Shown in pieces: positions 9,333-18,150 of a stretch of 64,000 nucleotides of DNA (position 1 is the first letter of the stretch; each line of letters begins with the position of its first letter). The translations under genes and the position numbers were made by a program. The stretch comes from JANXQG01 sp963804375. Its GTDB lineage: Bacteria > Planctomycetota > Planctomycetia > Pirellulales > Thermoguttaceae. Location: contig CAWDQE010000014.1 of the NCBI GenBank assembly GCA_963804375.1, positions 1 through 64,000 of the forward strand. The letters are read 5' to 3'. Below the pieces are notes generated by a model. That model did not search any database, was not told where the DNA came from, and was given only the letters and a program-made list of their open reading frames with translations.

Positions 9333-10082
9333 CTATCCGCCCAAGGTCGCCAAAAGCCTCCCGATCTCGTCATCCACTTCCGCTTCGTGGGCCACGGTCC
9401 GGGCAACCTCCTCTCGGAAAAGCTGGCGATATCGCTTGCGCATCCGAAACGCCGCCTGCTTGGCCGCCGCGGGGCTTATCCCCAGGGCCTCCGCCGCCCG
9501 GTCGTAGTCGGCGGCGGTTGCATCGCCTGCCAGAGTGGCTTTGAGCTGCTCGAAGTGCTCGGCTTTGCCGGCTTCAGCCAGCTCGATGCGCAGGCTTTCC
9601 AACACCTGATCCAGCAGCGTCAGCACCCAGCGCCGCTCGTAGAGCCTCTCCGCCGTTAGCTCGTGGGATGGTTCGATCCTGTATCGCGATTCGCCCGAGT
9701 CAAAATCCAACGACAACGGCGTCTTCCCCGCGCCACGTTTCTCGGCCCGCGCCTTTTCCCATTCGTTGCTGAGGAAGTTCTTGAGAGCCGTAACGAGGAA
9801 ATCGCGAAAACGCCCGCGATGGTGATCCGCTCGGGCGATGGCTTGTTTTTCGAGCAGATGGGCGAAGAAAGCCTGTGTCAGGTCTTGTGCCTCATGGACG
9901 TTTTCAACGCGACGACGAACATACGCGTACAACGGATACCAATAGGCCTCGCAGAGCTGAGCCAGTGCGATTCGTGCTTCGTGCCGGTCGATATCTCCAG
10001 CGGCCAGCACGACGCTCCATTGCGTGGTAGCGAAGAGCCTTTTCCCCTCTCCCGGCGGCATGCTGGACGGATCTGCGAACAT
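9333..10082 (-). CDS. ECF-like RNA polymerase sigma factor
   Basis: A 249-residue protein with a sigma region 2 like those of planctomycete ECF-type factors (FATTQWSVVLAA, YWYPLYAYVRRR, HEAQDLTQAFFAHLLEK). A region 4 HTH follows: YDRAAEALGISPAAAKQAAF, then RMRKRYRQLFREEV. ATG 10082 (MFADPSS) was chosen over an upstream in-frame start at 10217 because conservation-like sequence begins here. TATAAT directly precedes it, so a leaderless transcript is possible. Together with the downstream kinase it forms a two-gene unit. Confidence 0.85.
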   Translation of the reverse strand: MFADPSSMPPGEGKRLFATTQWSVVLAAGDIDRHEARIALAQLCEAYWYPLYAYVRRRVENVHEAQDLTQAFFAHLLEKQAIARADHHRGRFRDFLVTALKNFLSNEWEKARAEKRGAGKTPLSLDFDSGESRYRIEPSHELTAERLYERRWVLTLLDQVLESLRIELAEAGKAEHFEQLKATLAGDATAADYDRAAEALGISPAAAKQAAFRMRKRYRQLFREEVARTVAHEAEVDDEIGRLLATLGG

Positions 10083-10239
10083 GGCCACATTATATACAGC
10101 CTCAAGGTACCTTCCACGGAGTTCCCTTGAGACCGGTCCGCCACAATCTAGCGGGTGCCAATGTGGTGTCAAGATACGGTCCTTTTTTGGGCAAGCGGGA
10201 ACTGCGCTCCCGTTCACGGCCGTGGATCTTAGTAAACGA

Positions 10240-10263
10240 CCCTCGCCTGAAGGCGAGGGCTTT
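10240..10263. repeat. Palindromic unit, first copy (second at 10421-10440)
   Basis: CCCTCGCC-TGAA-GGCGAGGG is a perfect 8-bp hairpin followed by CTTT. The 20-base sequence CGCCTGAAGGCGAGGGCTTT recurs exactly at 10421-10440. It is terminator-like on the plus strand, where no gene ends. It may be a small repeated palindrome. Confidence 0.7.
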
Positions 10264-10484
10264 CAAGGCATCGGGACGAGCTACGGACTGAAGTCCTTCG
10301 CACGTCCCAGCCTGAAGACCCTGAGTCGAATGGCACAGGGTCCTGGCCATTCGAGCCAAATCAACATGATCAAAGGCAGAGGCCATTCGCACAACAGCGT
10401 TGAATGTATCCTGAAGGTTTCGCCTGAAGGCGAGGGCTTTGTTCCCTCCCATCGAGAGACAGTAAGCGGGAGGGCAAGGATAGG

Positions 10485-10655
10485 ATGGCGCGAGTGTCAA
10501 ATTGCTTGCAGGTCAAGAAAAATTGGAGGTTTCCTGACTTTTTGGCGCCAGCCCTGCCGCTTGGCGCGGAGGAGGGGGTGACCGCCGCAGGCAAGCCGGC
10601 CGGCCCTTGTTCCGAAAATTGGTCCTTTGGTAGCAATGCCAGAACGGGCGGAGGC
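10485..10655 (+). repeat. Dispersed structured repeat, copy 2 (complete)
   Basis: The element reads GTCAAATTGCTTGCAGGTCA at its 5' side and GGGGGTGACCGCCGCAGG about 60 bases on. The ends of the core pair (GCAGGTCA with TGACC..GC). Inside are a hairpin around AAAAATTGGAGGTTTCCTG and a second hairpin GCGCCA...TGGCGC. It ends near TTGGTCCTTTGGTAG. It sits 108 bases downstream of the aldolase stop. Confidence 0.8.
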
Positions 10656-10762
10656 GTAGCTGAAAGAGAAGGCGGGTATGCTGTGCAGGCCCAGTCCGCG
10701 ATGACAATTCCTTTTGCAGCGGCCCGAACCGTGCCGCTTGCGGGGTCCGGCGTTCTTCGCGA

Positions 10763-12049
10763 TCACTTTAGCCCAAATGCCTCTCGCAGCTCGCGGATCA
10801 CGGCATCCGGCATGGCGGAGACTTTGCCGATTGCATGCGCGTTGATGAGCGCTTCGGCCGTTGATTCGAGAACTTCTAGGCGATCAAAGGCGTCAAGCAC
10901 GCTAGAGCCGGTGATGAGGACGCCGTCGTTTTCGAGAATTGCGGCCGGCGAGGACGCGGACACGAAATCCGCGATGCTCCCATCCTGTTGGTACTGGGTG
11001 CCGTAGGGCACACGCTGCACGTCGCGCAGAAACACATAACTCTCGGGGATCGTACGGGTGTCGAAGGTTGAGGTGGTCACGCTGAAGGCCGTCGCATTCA
11101 CTGGGTGGGCAAAGATGATGGCTTGCACGTGCGGATGCTTGCGATAGATGGCCTGGTGCGAGAAGACGGCGCGGCTGGCCTTCTTGCCAACCTCACGCTG
11201 GTTGCCTTGCACGAGCACGAAATCCGAAAGGTCGAGCAATTCGCGATCTTGCTGCGTAGGCGTGATCAGAAACGAGTCTTCACCCAGCCGGGCTGAAAAA
11301 CTGCCCTCGGTGCTGATCAACAGCCGCTGTCGACACCCGCGCTGCAGAAAGACTCGCAACTGTCGCCGCAATTCCTGTTCATTGGTCGTGGACGGGGCGG
11401 GCTCGAACGACTCCAATGCGACACTGCGGTCATGAGCCTGCTGGAGCTGGTGTTCCGTGAGATATCGAACGTCACCAAGGTGGCGGCCCTTGATTACGGT
11501 TTTCGCGGCGAACTCAAATGCCTCGAACCGCTGGAAGGCATGCGATAGGCTCTCGCCGCCGACCACAACGCCGTGGTTCTCCAGAATGACACTGTCACAG
11601 CCCGCCCGGAAGGTTTCGGCGATGTTGTCGCCGAGTTGGCGACTGCCCGGCACGGCATAAGCCGCGAAGCCCGTCTGGCCGCACATAAAGTGCGCTTGAT
11701 GAAACAGGCGTGTGTCAGGCGTCTGCCGGCAGATGCTAAACGCGACCAGGGCGACCGGATGTGCATGGACGACCGCACGGATGTCCGGCCGAACCTCATA
11801 CACTGCCTTGTGGAAAGGAAATTCCGACGACGGCTGATGACGGCCCTCGACCGCCCCGTCCGGTTCAACGCAGACAATATCATCGCGTGTCAGACTACCT
11901 TTGTCCATCCGAGCCGGCGTGATCCAGATGCTCCCGTCCGGTTCGCGAATCGAGAGGTTGCCACCGGAAGTCGTGGTCATGCGGTACCGATAGATGCGCT
12001 CCATCGTGCGCATGATCTCGTCGCGAGGGTGGGTTACTTGCCTGCTCAT
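10763..12049 (-). CDS. Tandem class II aldolase/adducin-domain protein
   Basis: A 428-residue protein with two class II aldolase (fuculose-phosphate-aldolase-type) domains. Domain 1 (about residues 5-205) has the expected elements: TSGGNLSIRE, SSEFPFHKAVYE, the zinc pair in VVHAHPVAL and the third zinc histidine in ENHGVV. Domain 2 (about 215-425) keeps TEGSFSARL and SHQAIYRKHPHV, but the zinc pair reads FAHP and the third histidine is aspartate (ENDGVL). It is therefore probably a non-catalytic copy. ATG 12049 is chosen because AGGTG lies 6 bases upstream. The substrate is unknown; sugar-phosphate lyase chemistry is inferred from the family. Confidence 0.85.
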   Translation of the reverse strand: MSRQVTHPRDEIMRTMERIYRYRMTTTSGGNLSIREPDGSIWITPARMDKGSLTRDDIVCVEPDGAVEGRHQPSSEFPFHKAVYEVRPDIRAVVHAHPVALVAFSICRQTPDTRLFHQAHFMCGQTGFAAYAVPGSRQLGDNIAETFRAGCDSVILENHGVVVGGESLSHAFQRFEAFEFAAKTVIKGRHLGDVRYLTEHQLQQAHDRSVALESFEPAPSTTNEQELRRQLRVFLQRGCRQRLLISTEGSFSARLGEDSFLITPTQQDRELLDLSDFVLVQGNQREVGKKASRAVFSHQAIYRKHPHVQAIIFAHPVNATAFSVTTSTFDTRTIPESYVFLRDVQRVPYGTQYQQDGSIADFVSASSPAAILENDGVLITGSSVLDAFDRLEVLESTAEALINAHAIGKVSAMPDAVIRELREAFGLK

Positions 12050-12221
12050 ACTCATCACCTACTGAAGTGTGGCGACAAGACGTGTCTGCCGGTTCTTCCT
12101 GATGCCCCAGTCTACCCTATCGGATTTCCTCTGGACAGAGACTTGGCTGCCCGCTGCGAGCAATCCCAGGCACTTGCAAGCGGGCAAAATCTCGTTGCCG
12201 TCGTCCAGTCCCTTGGCTGCA

Positions 12222-12405
12222 AAAGTCAGACGGGAGTCAAATCGCCTGCGGATCAAGAAAAACCAGAGGTTTCTTGACTTTTTGCCGCCGACCGCGCCGG
12301 TTCGCTGCGGCGGTGGGGGTGACCGACGCAGGCAAGGAAGGGGGGATCGACGGGGCTTTGCTCCGAGAAAACGGTCCTTGGGTAGGAGTCCCGGCAACGG
12401 TATGG
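12222..12405 (+). repeat. Dispersed structured repeat, copy 3 (complete)
   Basis: It begins near AAAAGTCAGACGGGAGTCAA and contains GCCTGCGGATCAAGAAAAAC, a perfect small hairpin CAAGAAA..CC/GG..TTTCTTG followed by ACTTTTT, a second hairpin GCCGCC...GGCGG and GGGGGTGACCGACGCAGGC. Bases in the second hairpin differ from copy 2 but still pair, pointing to a conserved structure. It lies just upstream of the aldolase start, so this gene is bracketed by two same-direction copies. Confidence 0.8.
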
Positions 12406-12561
12406 CACTATTAGGAACTCGGGCAACCGACCAAGAAAAAGACCGGCTGCCGCGGCGGATCCAAGCTCGATGAAACGCGGGTGTCGGGCCCGGGAATTCC
12501 CGACTCTCGCCGGCTCTGGGTGTCAGCCGGTCAGGGGTTGGAGAATCCGATTCACTGCGAA
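12406..12561. other. Short spacer between repeat copy 3 and the 159-bp direct repeat
   Basis: Nothing recognisable is seen here. Confidence 0.4.
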
Positions 12562-12720
12562 GCCACACGGATAAGTTCTTTCAGATCAAGTCGATCCGCC
12601 TGCAAAGTGAACAGTGATCGCTCCGGGCCCGCGGACCGTTTGCCCGGAAACACCGTGGAGAGGATCGCCCTCTCCACCGGGGGCGCTGGGCCGTGCAAAG
12701 GGTGCGCGTCCGTAGACATC
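12562..12720. repeat. 159-bp direct repeat, copy A
   Basis: It is nearly identical over 159 bases to 16369-16527, with only about four to five substitutions. On the minus strand it encodes the end of a glycine-rich protein fragment. The close identity points to a recent duplication. Confidence 0.92.
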
Positions 12721-12837
12721 GCCCGGGCCTTGCGCCCCGCTGCCCCCGCCACCGCCGGCGACGATCAGCGGCAGGGAAGCTCCCGACTGGAAAACAAAAG
12801 TGCCGCCACCGCCGCCGCCGTCCCAAGCTTTGCCCAC
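12586..12837 (-). pseudogene. Fragment of a glycine-rich secreted protein
   Basis: The open stretch reads WDGGGGGGTFVFQSGASLPL, then IVAGGGGGSG and a gene end HFAGGST, the kind of Gly-rich beta segment found in large planctomycete surface proteins. There is no start, signal peptide or PEP-CTERM tail. The last 45 codons lie in the 159-bp repeat that recurs at 16.4 kb without its Gly-rich part. Confidence 0.6.
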
Positions 12838-12853
12838 AAGGGGCCCTCCACGG

Positions 12854-14140
12854 TTAGAAACTTGCGTCCGGCGTGCCGTTGGATTTGTAACGCACCACTA
12901 CGTTCGCGTCGTCGCTCGAGCCAACCAAAAGGATCTTGTAGCCCAGCGGATCGGACGACGAGGGCTGCAACTGCACCGAATCGGCGCAGGGCGAATAGGC
13001 GAAGTCGTCGGCGTAGCCCTGGCCGTTGAAGACCCCGTCGCTGGAGCCGAACGTGTCGTCCAGATCGCCGTCGCTGGTGAATCGGGCCACGACCAGGTTC
13101 TCGCCGTTGGCCGAAATCCCGGCAATCACGATATCGCCGTCGTCGTCGATGGCGACGGCCTCGGCGCTCGCAGCGAAGCTCTCCGTGACGCCGCCGCCGT
13201 CACCAAATGTGTCGTCGAGATCGCCGTCGGCCGTAAAGCGGACCAGCGCCAGGTAATCGTCGTCGTCCTCGCATGCGCCCGCAACGACAATCCTGTCGTC
13301 GGCGTCCACCGCGATGCCCCGGGGAGAGGTGCTCTCTCCGTCGATGCTGAGCGTCGCGTAGCCGTCTGACCCGAACGTCGTGTCGAGCTGGCCGTTGGGA
13401 GTGTAGCGCATCAAGACCGTCGTGGTCGGTTCGCCCGCCGATAAGCCCTCGGCGCAGACGATGATGCTGCCGTCGGACTGCACCACCATGTCTTGGACGA
13501 TGACATACTCGAAGGGCGTGGTGGTTTGCACCGTGCCGCCGGAGCCGAAGGTGGTGTCCAAGGCCCCCGTGTTGGTGTATCGCGCCAGCAGCACGGGGTT
13601 CTGCTCCCAATCGCTTCCGGCAACGACGATCTTCTCGTTGGCCCCGCTGTACTGCAAGGTCATGGCACGGAGTGTGGCCTGGGAAACGCCGTTGAACAGA
13701 GTGGTGACGATGCCTTTCGTGCCGAAGGTCTTCTCCAGGTCGCCGTTGGTGTCGTAGCGGACGACCGCGAAGGCATCGCCCGACTTGGTGCCGCATATCC
13801 CCGCGGACAGGAGCCTGCCCTCATAGTCGACCGCGCAAGTGTAAGGCCAGGCCTCGTATTTGGAAGCGGCGACGGCATCCCTCACGATTCCGCCCCCAAA
13901 GACATTAGTGACCGCGCCGTTGTAAGTGAGGCTGGCGGCAACGAAGCCACTATCATCGGTATTTTCCGTCCCCACGACCATGATATCGTCGGTCACGGGG
14001 TCGAGCGCCGCCGCCATCGCGCTCCATCCGCCGCTTACTGTGGGAAGGGTGACCACCTGGCCGTTCACGTCGGGCGAAGCCAAGGCAAACGCAAAGAGCG
14101 TGGTCAGGCCCACGCCAAGCCGAAAGCGAATAGGGAACAT
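12854..14140 (-). CDS. Secreted Delta-60 repeat (beta-propeller-like) protein
   Basis: A 428-residue protein with an N-terminal signal peptide (FRLGVGLTTLFAFALASPDV) and about seven Delta-60 repeats, each ending in a 'G.LDTTFG..G' motif, for example GALDTTFGSGGTVQTTTPFE. Such repeats build propeller-like extracellular domains; no ligand can be given. ATG 14140 was chosen over 14167 because AGAGGAG lies 9 bases upstream. A paralogue with the same N- and C-terminal ends lies at 18151-19440. No PEP-CTERM anchor is seen. Confidence 0.85.
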   Translation of the reverse strand: MFPIRFRLGVGLTTLFAFALASPDVNGQVVTLPTVSGGWSAMAAALDPVTDDIMVVGTENTDDSGFVAASLTYNGAVTNVFGGGIVRDAVAASKYEAWPYTCAVDYEGRLLSAGICGTKSGDAFAVVRYDTNGDLEKTFGTKGIVTTLFNGVSQATLRAMTLQYSGANEKIVVAGSDWEQNPVLLARYTNTGALDTTFGSGGTVQTTTPFEYVIVQDMVVQSDGSIIVCAEGLSAGEPTTTVLMRYTPNGQLDTTFGSDGYATLSIDGESTSPRGIAVDADDRIVVAGACEDDDDYLALVRFTADGDLDDTFGDGGGVTESFAASAEAVAIDDDGDIVIAGISANGENLVVARFTSDGDLDDTFGSSDGVFNGQGYADDFAYSPCADSVQLQPSSSDPLGYKILLVGSSDDANVVVRYKSNGTPDASF

Positions 14141-14472
14141 TAGGTCGTTCTCCTCTTTCTGAAACAAGGTCCGCGGGATTAGAAAAAGTCCATCGCGACG
14201 AGCCTGCGGACCGGGTCGCTCGGGCGATGAGAGGCAGCCAAATCAGCCTCTATACATAAAAACGCCGTTTGGACGCAAAACCCCTCACGCCCGAGAAACA
14301 ATTTTCCGGGGAAGGGCTGCGGGGCGCGCCGAAGTGGACAAGTCGCTGAGCAGGACGCGCCTGGCCGAGCGCGACGAGGTCGACTAAGAGGCATTTCGCC
14401 CTTACGCTTTGGGTTTCGATATGTAGGAATGCTCGCAAAACTCTCCGGGTTGCCTCTTAGCGGTTGGCGCGG
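14141..14472. other. Intergenic stretch with a short exact repeat
   Basis: No gene is recognised. Positions 14263-14288 (starting CGCCGTTTGGACGCAAAACC) recur exactly at 16607-16632, next to the kinase fragment. Confidence 0.6.
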
Positions 14473-16375
14473 TTATGCAGGTCGCTTCCGCCGTCGCCAC
14501 GTGTAGGGCAGCAGCCCCATCGCTCCGACCCCAAGCAGGGCGAAGGTGGCCGGTTCGGGAACGGCGGAAACGGCCGGGCTGGGCGATGCAAGAGACGCAG
14601 CGGTCGCCATGGGATCGAAGATAAAGGTGCCGCCGGCGCCCACCGTCAAGCTCTCACCGGTGGGCAAGGCGGCGGCGGTGGTTATTTCCAACGTCCCTGC
14701 CTCGACGATCGTGCCACCCGCATAGCTGTCCGAACCGCTAAGAATAAGCGTGCCGCCGGCGCAGTCCATCGTGAGCGAGTAGCCGGCGCCGTTATCCGTG
14801 ATGCTGCTGAGCTGTCCCGAAGCTGAGTGTCCAGGGGTTCGTGCCACCTGAGGTCACGATAAGGTCGTCGGCCAAAATGACGGGGGCATCAATGGCGTGG
14901 GTGCCATTGGTCACGGTAATCGTGGCGCCGCTGCCCGAATTGCTCAGGGTCAAGGTGTTCGTGCCGATGCCGCTCAGCGTGTAGCCCACGCTTGCACTGC
15001 CCGAGTTACCAAACTGAAGTGAGCCCAACGTCACCGGCATATCGAGCGTGACGGTAACTGCCGCAGTAGTCGCGACATTTAACGCGGCCCCTGCGCCAAC
15101 ACCATTCGGCACGCTACCCGTCCAGTTGCTCGAATTGCTCCAGTTTCCGTTGGCTGCCGATGTCCAGTTCGAGGGAGGGAGAGTTAACGCAAAGACAGTT
15201 CCGTACCCGTAGGCGCCGCCACCGTTTGTCGTGCCAAACAGAGTATTGCCGACAAGCGTCAAGCCGCCACAAGGGCCGGCGCCGTTGCTGTCGTCAAACG
15301 ACGCCAGGACCGTGGGTGTGCCCCCGCTCACGGGAACGCTAAAAACGACGCCGTAGCCGCTCCGGTAGCTACCATTATAACCGACACCGCCCTCGACCGC
15401 CGTCCCATAAAGTGTATTTCCGACTAGCGTCAAACTGCCGTTGGGACCCGAGCCGTCGCTGCCGTTGAACGCGGCTAACACCGCCGGCGTGCCGCCGCTT
15501 GTGGGAACCCGAAAGATAACGCCATCGCCGGGTTCGCCCTCGTTATAACCTATACCGCCATTTACGGTGGATCCATACAGGGCGCTGCCACTGAGTGTCA
15601 AGTTCCCAAAAGGGGCGATGCCGTTGCTGCCGTTGAACGATGCCAGCACGGTGGGCGTGCCGCCGCTCACGGGAAGGGCGAAGACTGTGCCGCCCTCCGC
15701 AGTGAACGCCGTCCCCGCCACCCCATACAGCATGCTTCCGCTAAGCGTCAGACCGCCCCACGGATCTGAGGCGCCCGCACCAGTGAACGAGGTCAGTATG
15801 GTGGGAGTCACACCACTTAAAGGAACGCTGAAGACCGCGCCGATATTGTTGACACCGCCATTGATTGCCGTACCGTAAAGAGTGCTGCCGCTGAGCGTCA
15901 AAGAACCATAGGGATAGGTAGTCATGGTTGCGCCCCAGTCGAACGAGACCAGAACGTTTGGCGTACCGCCGCTCGCGGGAACGCTGAAGACCGTGCCGTC
16001 CCCATGCGCGCCGCCTTTGGCGGTCACGCCGTACAACGTGTCCCCACTGAGGGTCAAATCGCTCATTGGCCACCACCCATTACTGCCTGTAAAAGTGGCG
16101 ATTGTCGTGGGGGTGCCGCCGCTCAACGGGAGGCTGAAGACCGTGCCGTACCCATTGGCGCCGCCTTCTTCGGTCGTCCCATATAGCGTGTTGCCGATGA
16201 GCGTCAAACCTGCTAGGGGCCACTGGCCGTCGCTGCCGTTGAAGGAGGTCAGCGTGGTAAGAGTCTGACCGTTAGCATTTGTGGTAACTAGGCCGAGCAG
16301 AACAAGGATGCCTCCCCACAGCCGTAGCACGGCCCACCGCGCAAGCGAGGTTTTTCGCAATTGATTGAGCCACAC
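14473..16375 (-). pseudogene. GloVer-repeat, PEP-CTERM secreted protein, frameshifted
   Basis: The first 1.5 kb of this gene encodes a signal peptide (LWGGILVLLGLVTTNANGQ), then about nine tandem units of the type GNTLYGTTEEGGANGYGTVF followed by SLPLSGGTPTTIATF, i.e. GloVer-type repeats. An autotransporter-like beta segment (NGNWSNSSNWTGSVPNGVG) follows. The frame breaks at about 14815; a one-base change would restore it. The next frame continues with SSITDNGAGYSL, AGTLEITTAAALPTG and a PEP-CTERM tail VPEPATFALLGVGAMGLLPY with RRRKR. It is thus one gene with a single frameshift, real or an error. The start is GTG 16375 or a GTG about 14 codons in. Confidence 0.75.
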
Positions 16376-16527
16376 GGATAAGTTCTTTCAGATCAAGTCG
16401 ATCCGCCTGCAAAGTGAACGGTGATCGCTCCGGGCCCGCGGACCGTTTGCCCGGAAACACCGTGGAGAGGATCGCCCTCTCCGCCGGCGGCGCTGGGCCG
16501 TGCAAAGGGTGCGCGTCCATAGACATC
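16369..16527. repeat. 159-bp direct repeat, copy B
   Basis: This is the second copy of the repeat at 12562-12720. It overlaps the extreme 5' end of the GloVer gene and encodes on the minus strand the same truncated peptide ending HFAGGST. Confidence 0.92.
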
Positions 16528-16619
16528 AACGCCAAGTCTCGATCCGACTCGCCAAGAATTCCTTGGGAGTCGGCGGGCGGGCTTTTCAGCGCCTCTAGTA
16601 ACTAAGCGCCGTTTGGACG

Positions 16620-17207
16620 CAAAACCCCTCACACCCGCGGGAGATTTCGACGAATTCTTGACTGCCTTCCGCGCAGCACACCTTGCCAACTCGGTCCGCC
16701 ACTTTTTGACTTCGTCGGGCTTGTTCGTGGCCGCGGCCAGATCGATGAGCCGCTGGATAGCTTCCGTCAGAGACCGGCCTGACTTCAGCAGCGCATCGGA
16801 CTGGACCAGCGCGTCGGCCTGCCCAACAGCTTGCTTTGCAGGAAGTAACGCACCGCTTGGGCGACCTGCCTCCCCTCCTCAGCCTCCTTTTTCTCGGCCT
16901 CAACCTGGATGAGCCGTTCGCCCGCCAACCGCTCTCCGGCCTCGGCACGCTGTTGCTGCTGTTGGGCGATCTGCCGCTGCTGCTCTTCGGCGTGCAATGC
17001 CCGCTCCGCAGTGAACAGTCCCCAGCTCGTCCCTACGATCCCGCCGATAAGCGCAAAAAGCAACAGGCCCGCGGCGAGCACCCGCCCCTTGTTGCGGCGA
17101 ACGAACTTCCGCATCCGATAGCCGGCCGACGGCGGCCGGGCCTCCACCGGCTCATCCGCCAGATAGCGCTCGATATCGCGCGACAGGCCGCAGAGCGGGC
17201 TGGACGC
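16620..17207 (-). pseudogene. C-terminal fragment of a Ser/Thr kinase gene
   Basis: The reverse strand encodes SRDIERYLADEPVEARPPSA, then YRMRKFVRRNKGRVLAAG with a transmembrane segment and a coiled coil (AEEQQRQIAQQQQQRAEAGE), as found right after the kinase domain in planctomycete TPR kinases. In another frame it continues with RSLTEAIQRLIDLAAATNK and PDEVKKWRTELARCAA, the typical end of such proteins. The kinase domain and most TPRs are missing and the frame shifts at least once, so it is a deleted gene relic. Confidence 0.75.
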
Positions 17208-17987
17208 CTATGACGGAGCCGTCGTCACGCCTTTCGCCCCACGCCGCCGCAGATAAACTACGCCAAGTCCCAGCAGGGCCGATCCCAAGAGCGTCAAGGT
17301 GGTCGGTTCGGGAACGACGCCGGCGATGATCCATGAGGAGCCCGGTGATGCGTTGATGTCGCCGGGATTGCCTGAGAGAATCTCGGCCGAATTGTCCTGT
17401 TGCCATGCCGCAGGATTTTCGTAATCATTCCACACCCCACCATAATATGACGGACCATATGACGTAGTGGAGTAATTTGTATATGCGAGAAAGATGCCCG
17501 GAGTAGAAGCCGACGTAACCGCGTTAATCGAGGGGCCACCAAAATTGAATACCGCGCTGCAGCCGAAAGGTATTAAAATCTGATCGGCCGTGAGGTCACA
17601 ACCATAAGTCGCCATATTCCCTAATTCCATATCATTCAGCGGGTACGTGTAGGAGTCTCCGTTGGGGTCGGTTATGGTGGCTGTACCTCCGACAATGAAG
17701 GATGATGTAGATTGATTTCCTAACGCTCCATCGGTGATGATCGTGCCGGAAAGGGTGTCGGTTCCGGCGGTCCACTGATCGGTCTGGTCGACGGGGTAGT
17801 TAACAATGTTGTAAGTGATATCGCCCGCCCTGGCGTTGGATTCGAATACTGGGAGGAGAGCCGCCAACAACACTTGGGCGACGGCCATGGCGGAACAACG
17901 GTTGAACAAGGACAAAGATGTGCTCCTTTGGAAATGGGGCATTGAAACGGACTGAGTAGAACGAGGTGGGAAAAGAAATGTGGTCAT
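17208..17987 (-). CDS. PEP-CTERM secreted protein
   Basis: A 259-residue protein with a signal peptide at about residues 30-55 (AVAQVLLAALLPVFESNARA), an unrecognised beta-rich domain and a standard PEP-CTERM sorting tail VPEPTTLTLLGSALLGLGVV with YLRRRG. The tail predicts processing by an exosortase at the membrane. AGAGGAG precedes ATG 17987. It abuts the truncated kinase fragment. Confidence 0.85.
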   Translation of the reverse strand: MTTFLFPPRSTQSVSMPHFQRSTSLSLFNRCSAMAVAQVLLAALLPVFESNARAGDITYNIVNYPVDQTDQWTAGTDTLSGTIITDGALGNQSTSSFIVGGTATITDPNGDSYTYPLNDMELGNMATYGCDLTADQILIPFGCSAVFNFGGPSINAVTSASTPGIFLAYTNYSTTSYGPSYYGGVWNDYENPAAWQQDNSAEILSGNPGDINASPGSSWIIAGVVPEPTTLTLLGSALLGLGVVYLRRRGAKGVTTAPS

Positions 17988-18150
17988 GATTTACTCCTCT
18001 TGGGGAATTAGCGTTAGGCATGTTAGGAATCGAGCGCGCAGACCATCCGCGCGGGAAATACCGGCGAGCGCTAGCGTGGTCGCTAGGGCTCACCGGCCGC
18101 TTTTCTATCAGCGTGAAGTGTTTGCCCGACCTCGATGGCTCCCAGAGGCG

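Larger units (their letters stand above)
10083..10762. other. Non-coding stretch with short repeats and repeat copy 2
   Basis: No gene is recognised. It holds two direct copies of a 20-base palindromic unit (10244 and 10421) and the complete dispersed repeat at 10485-10655. Confidence 0.6.
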
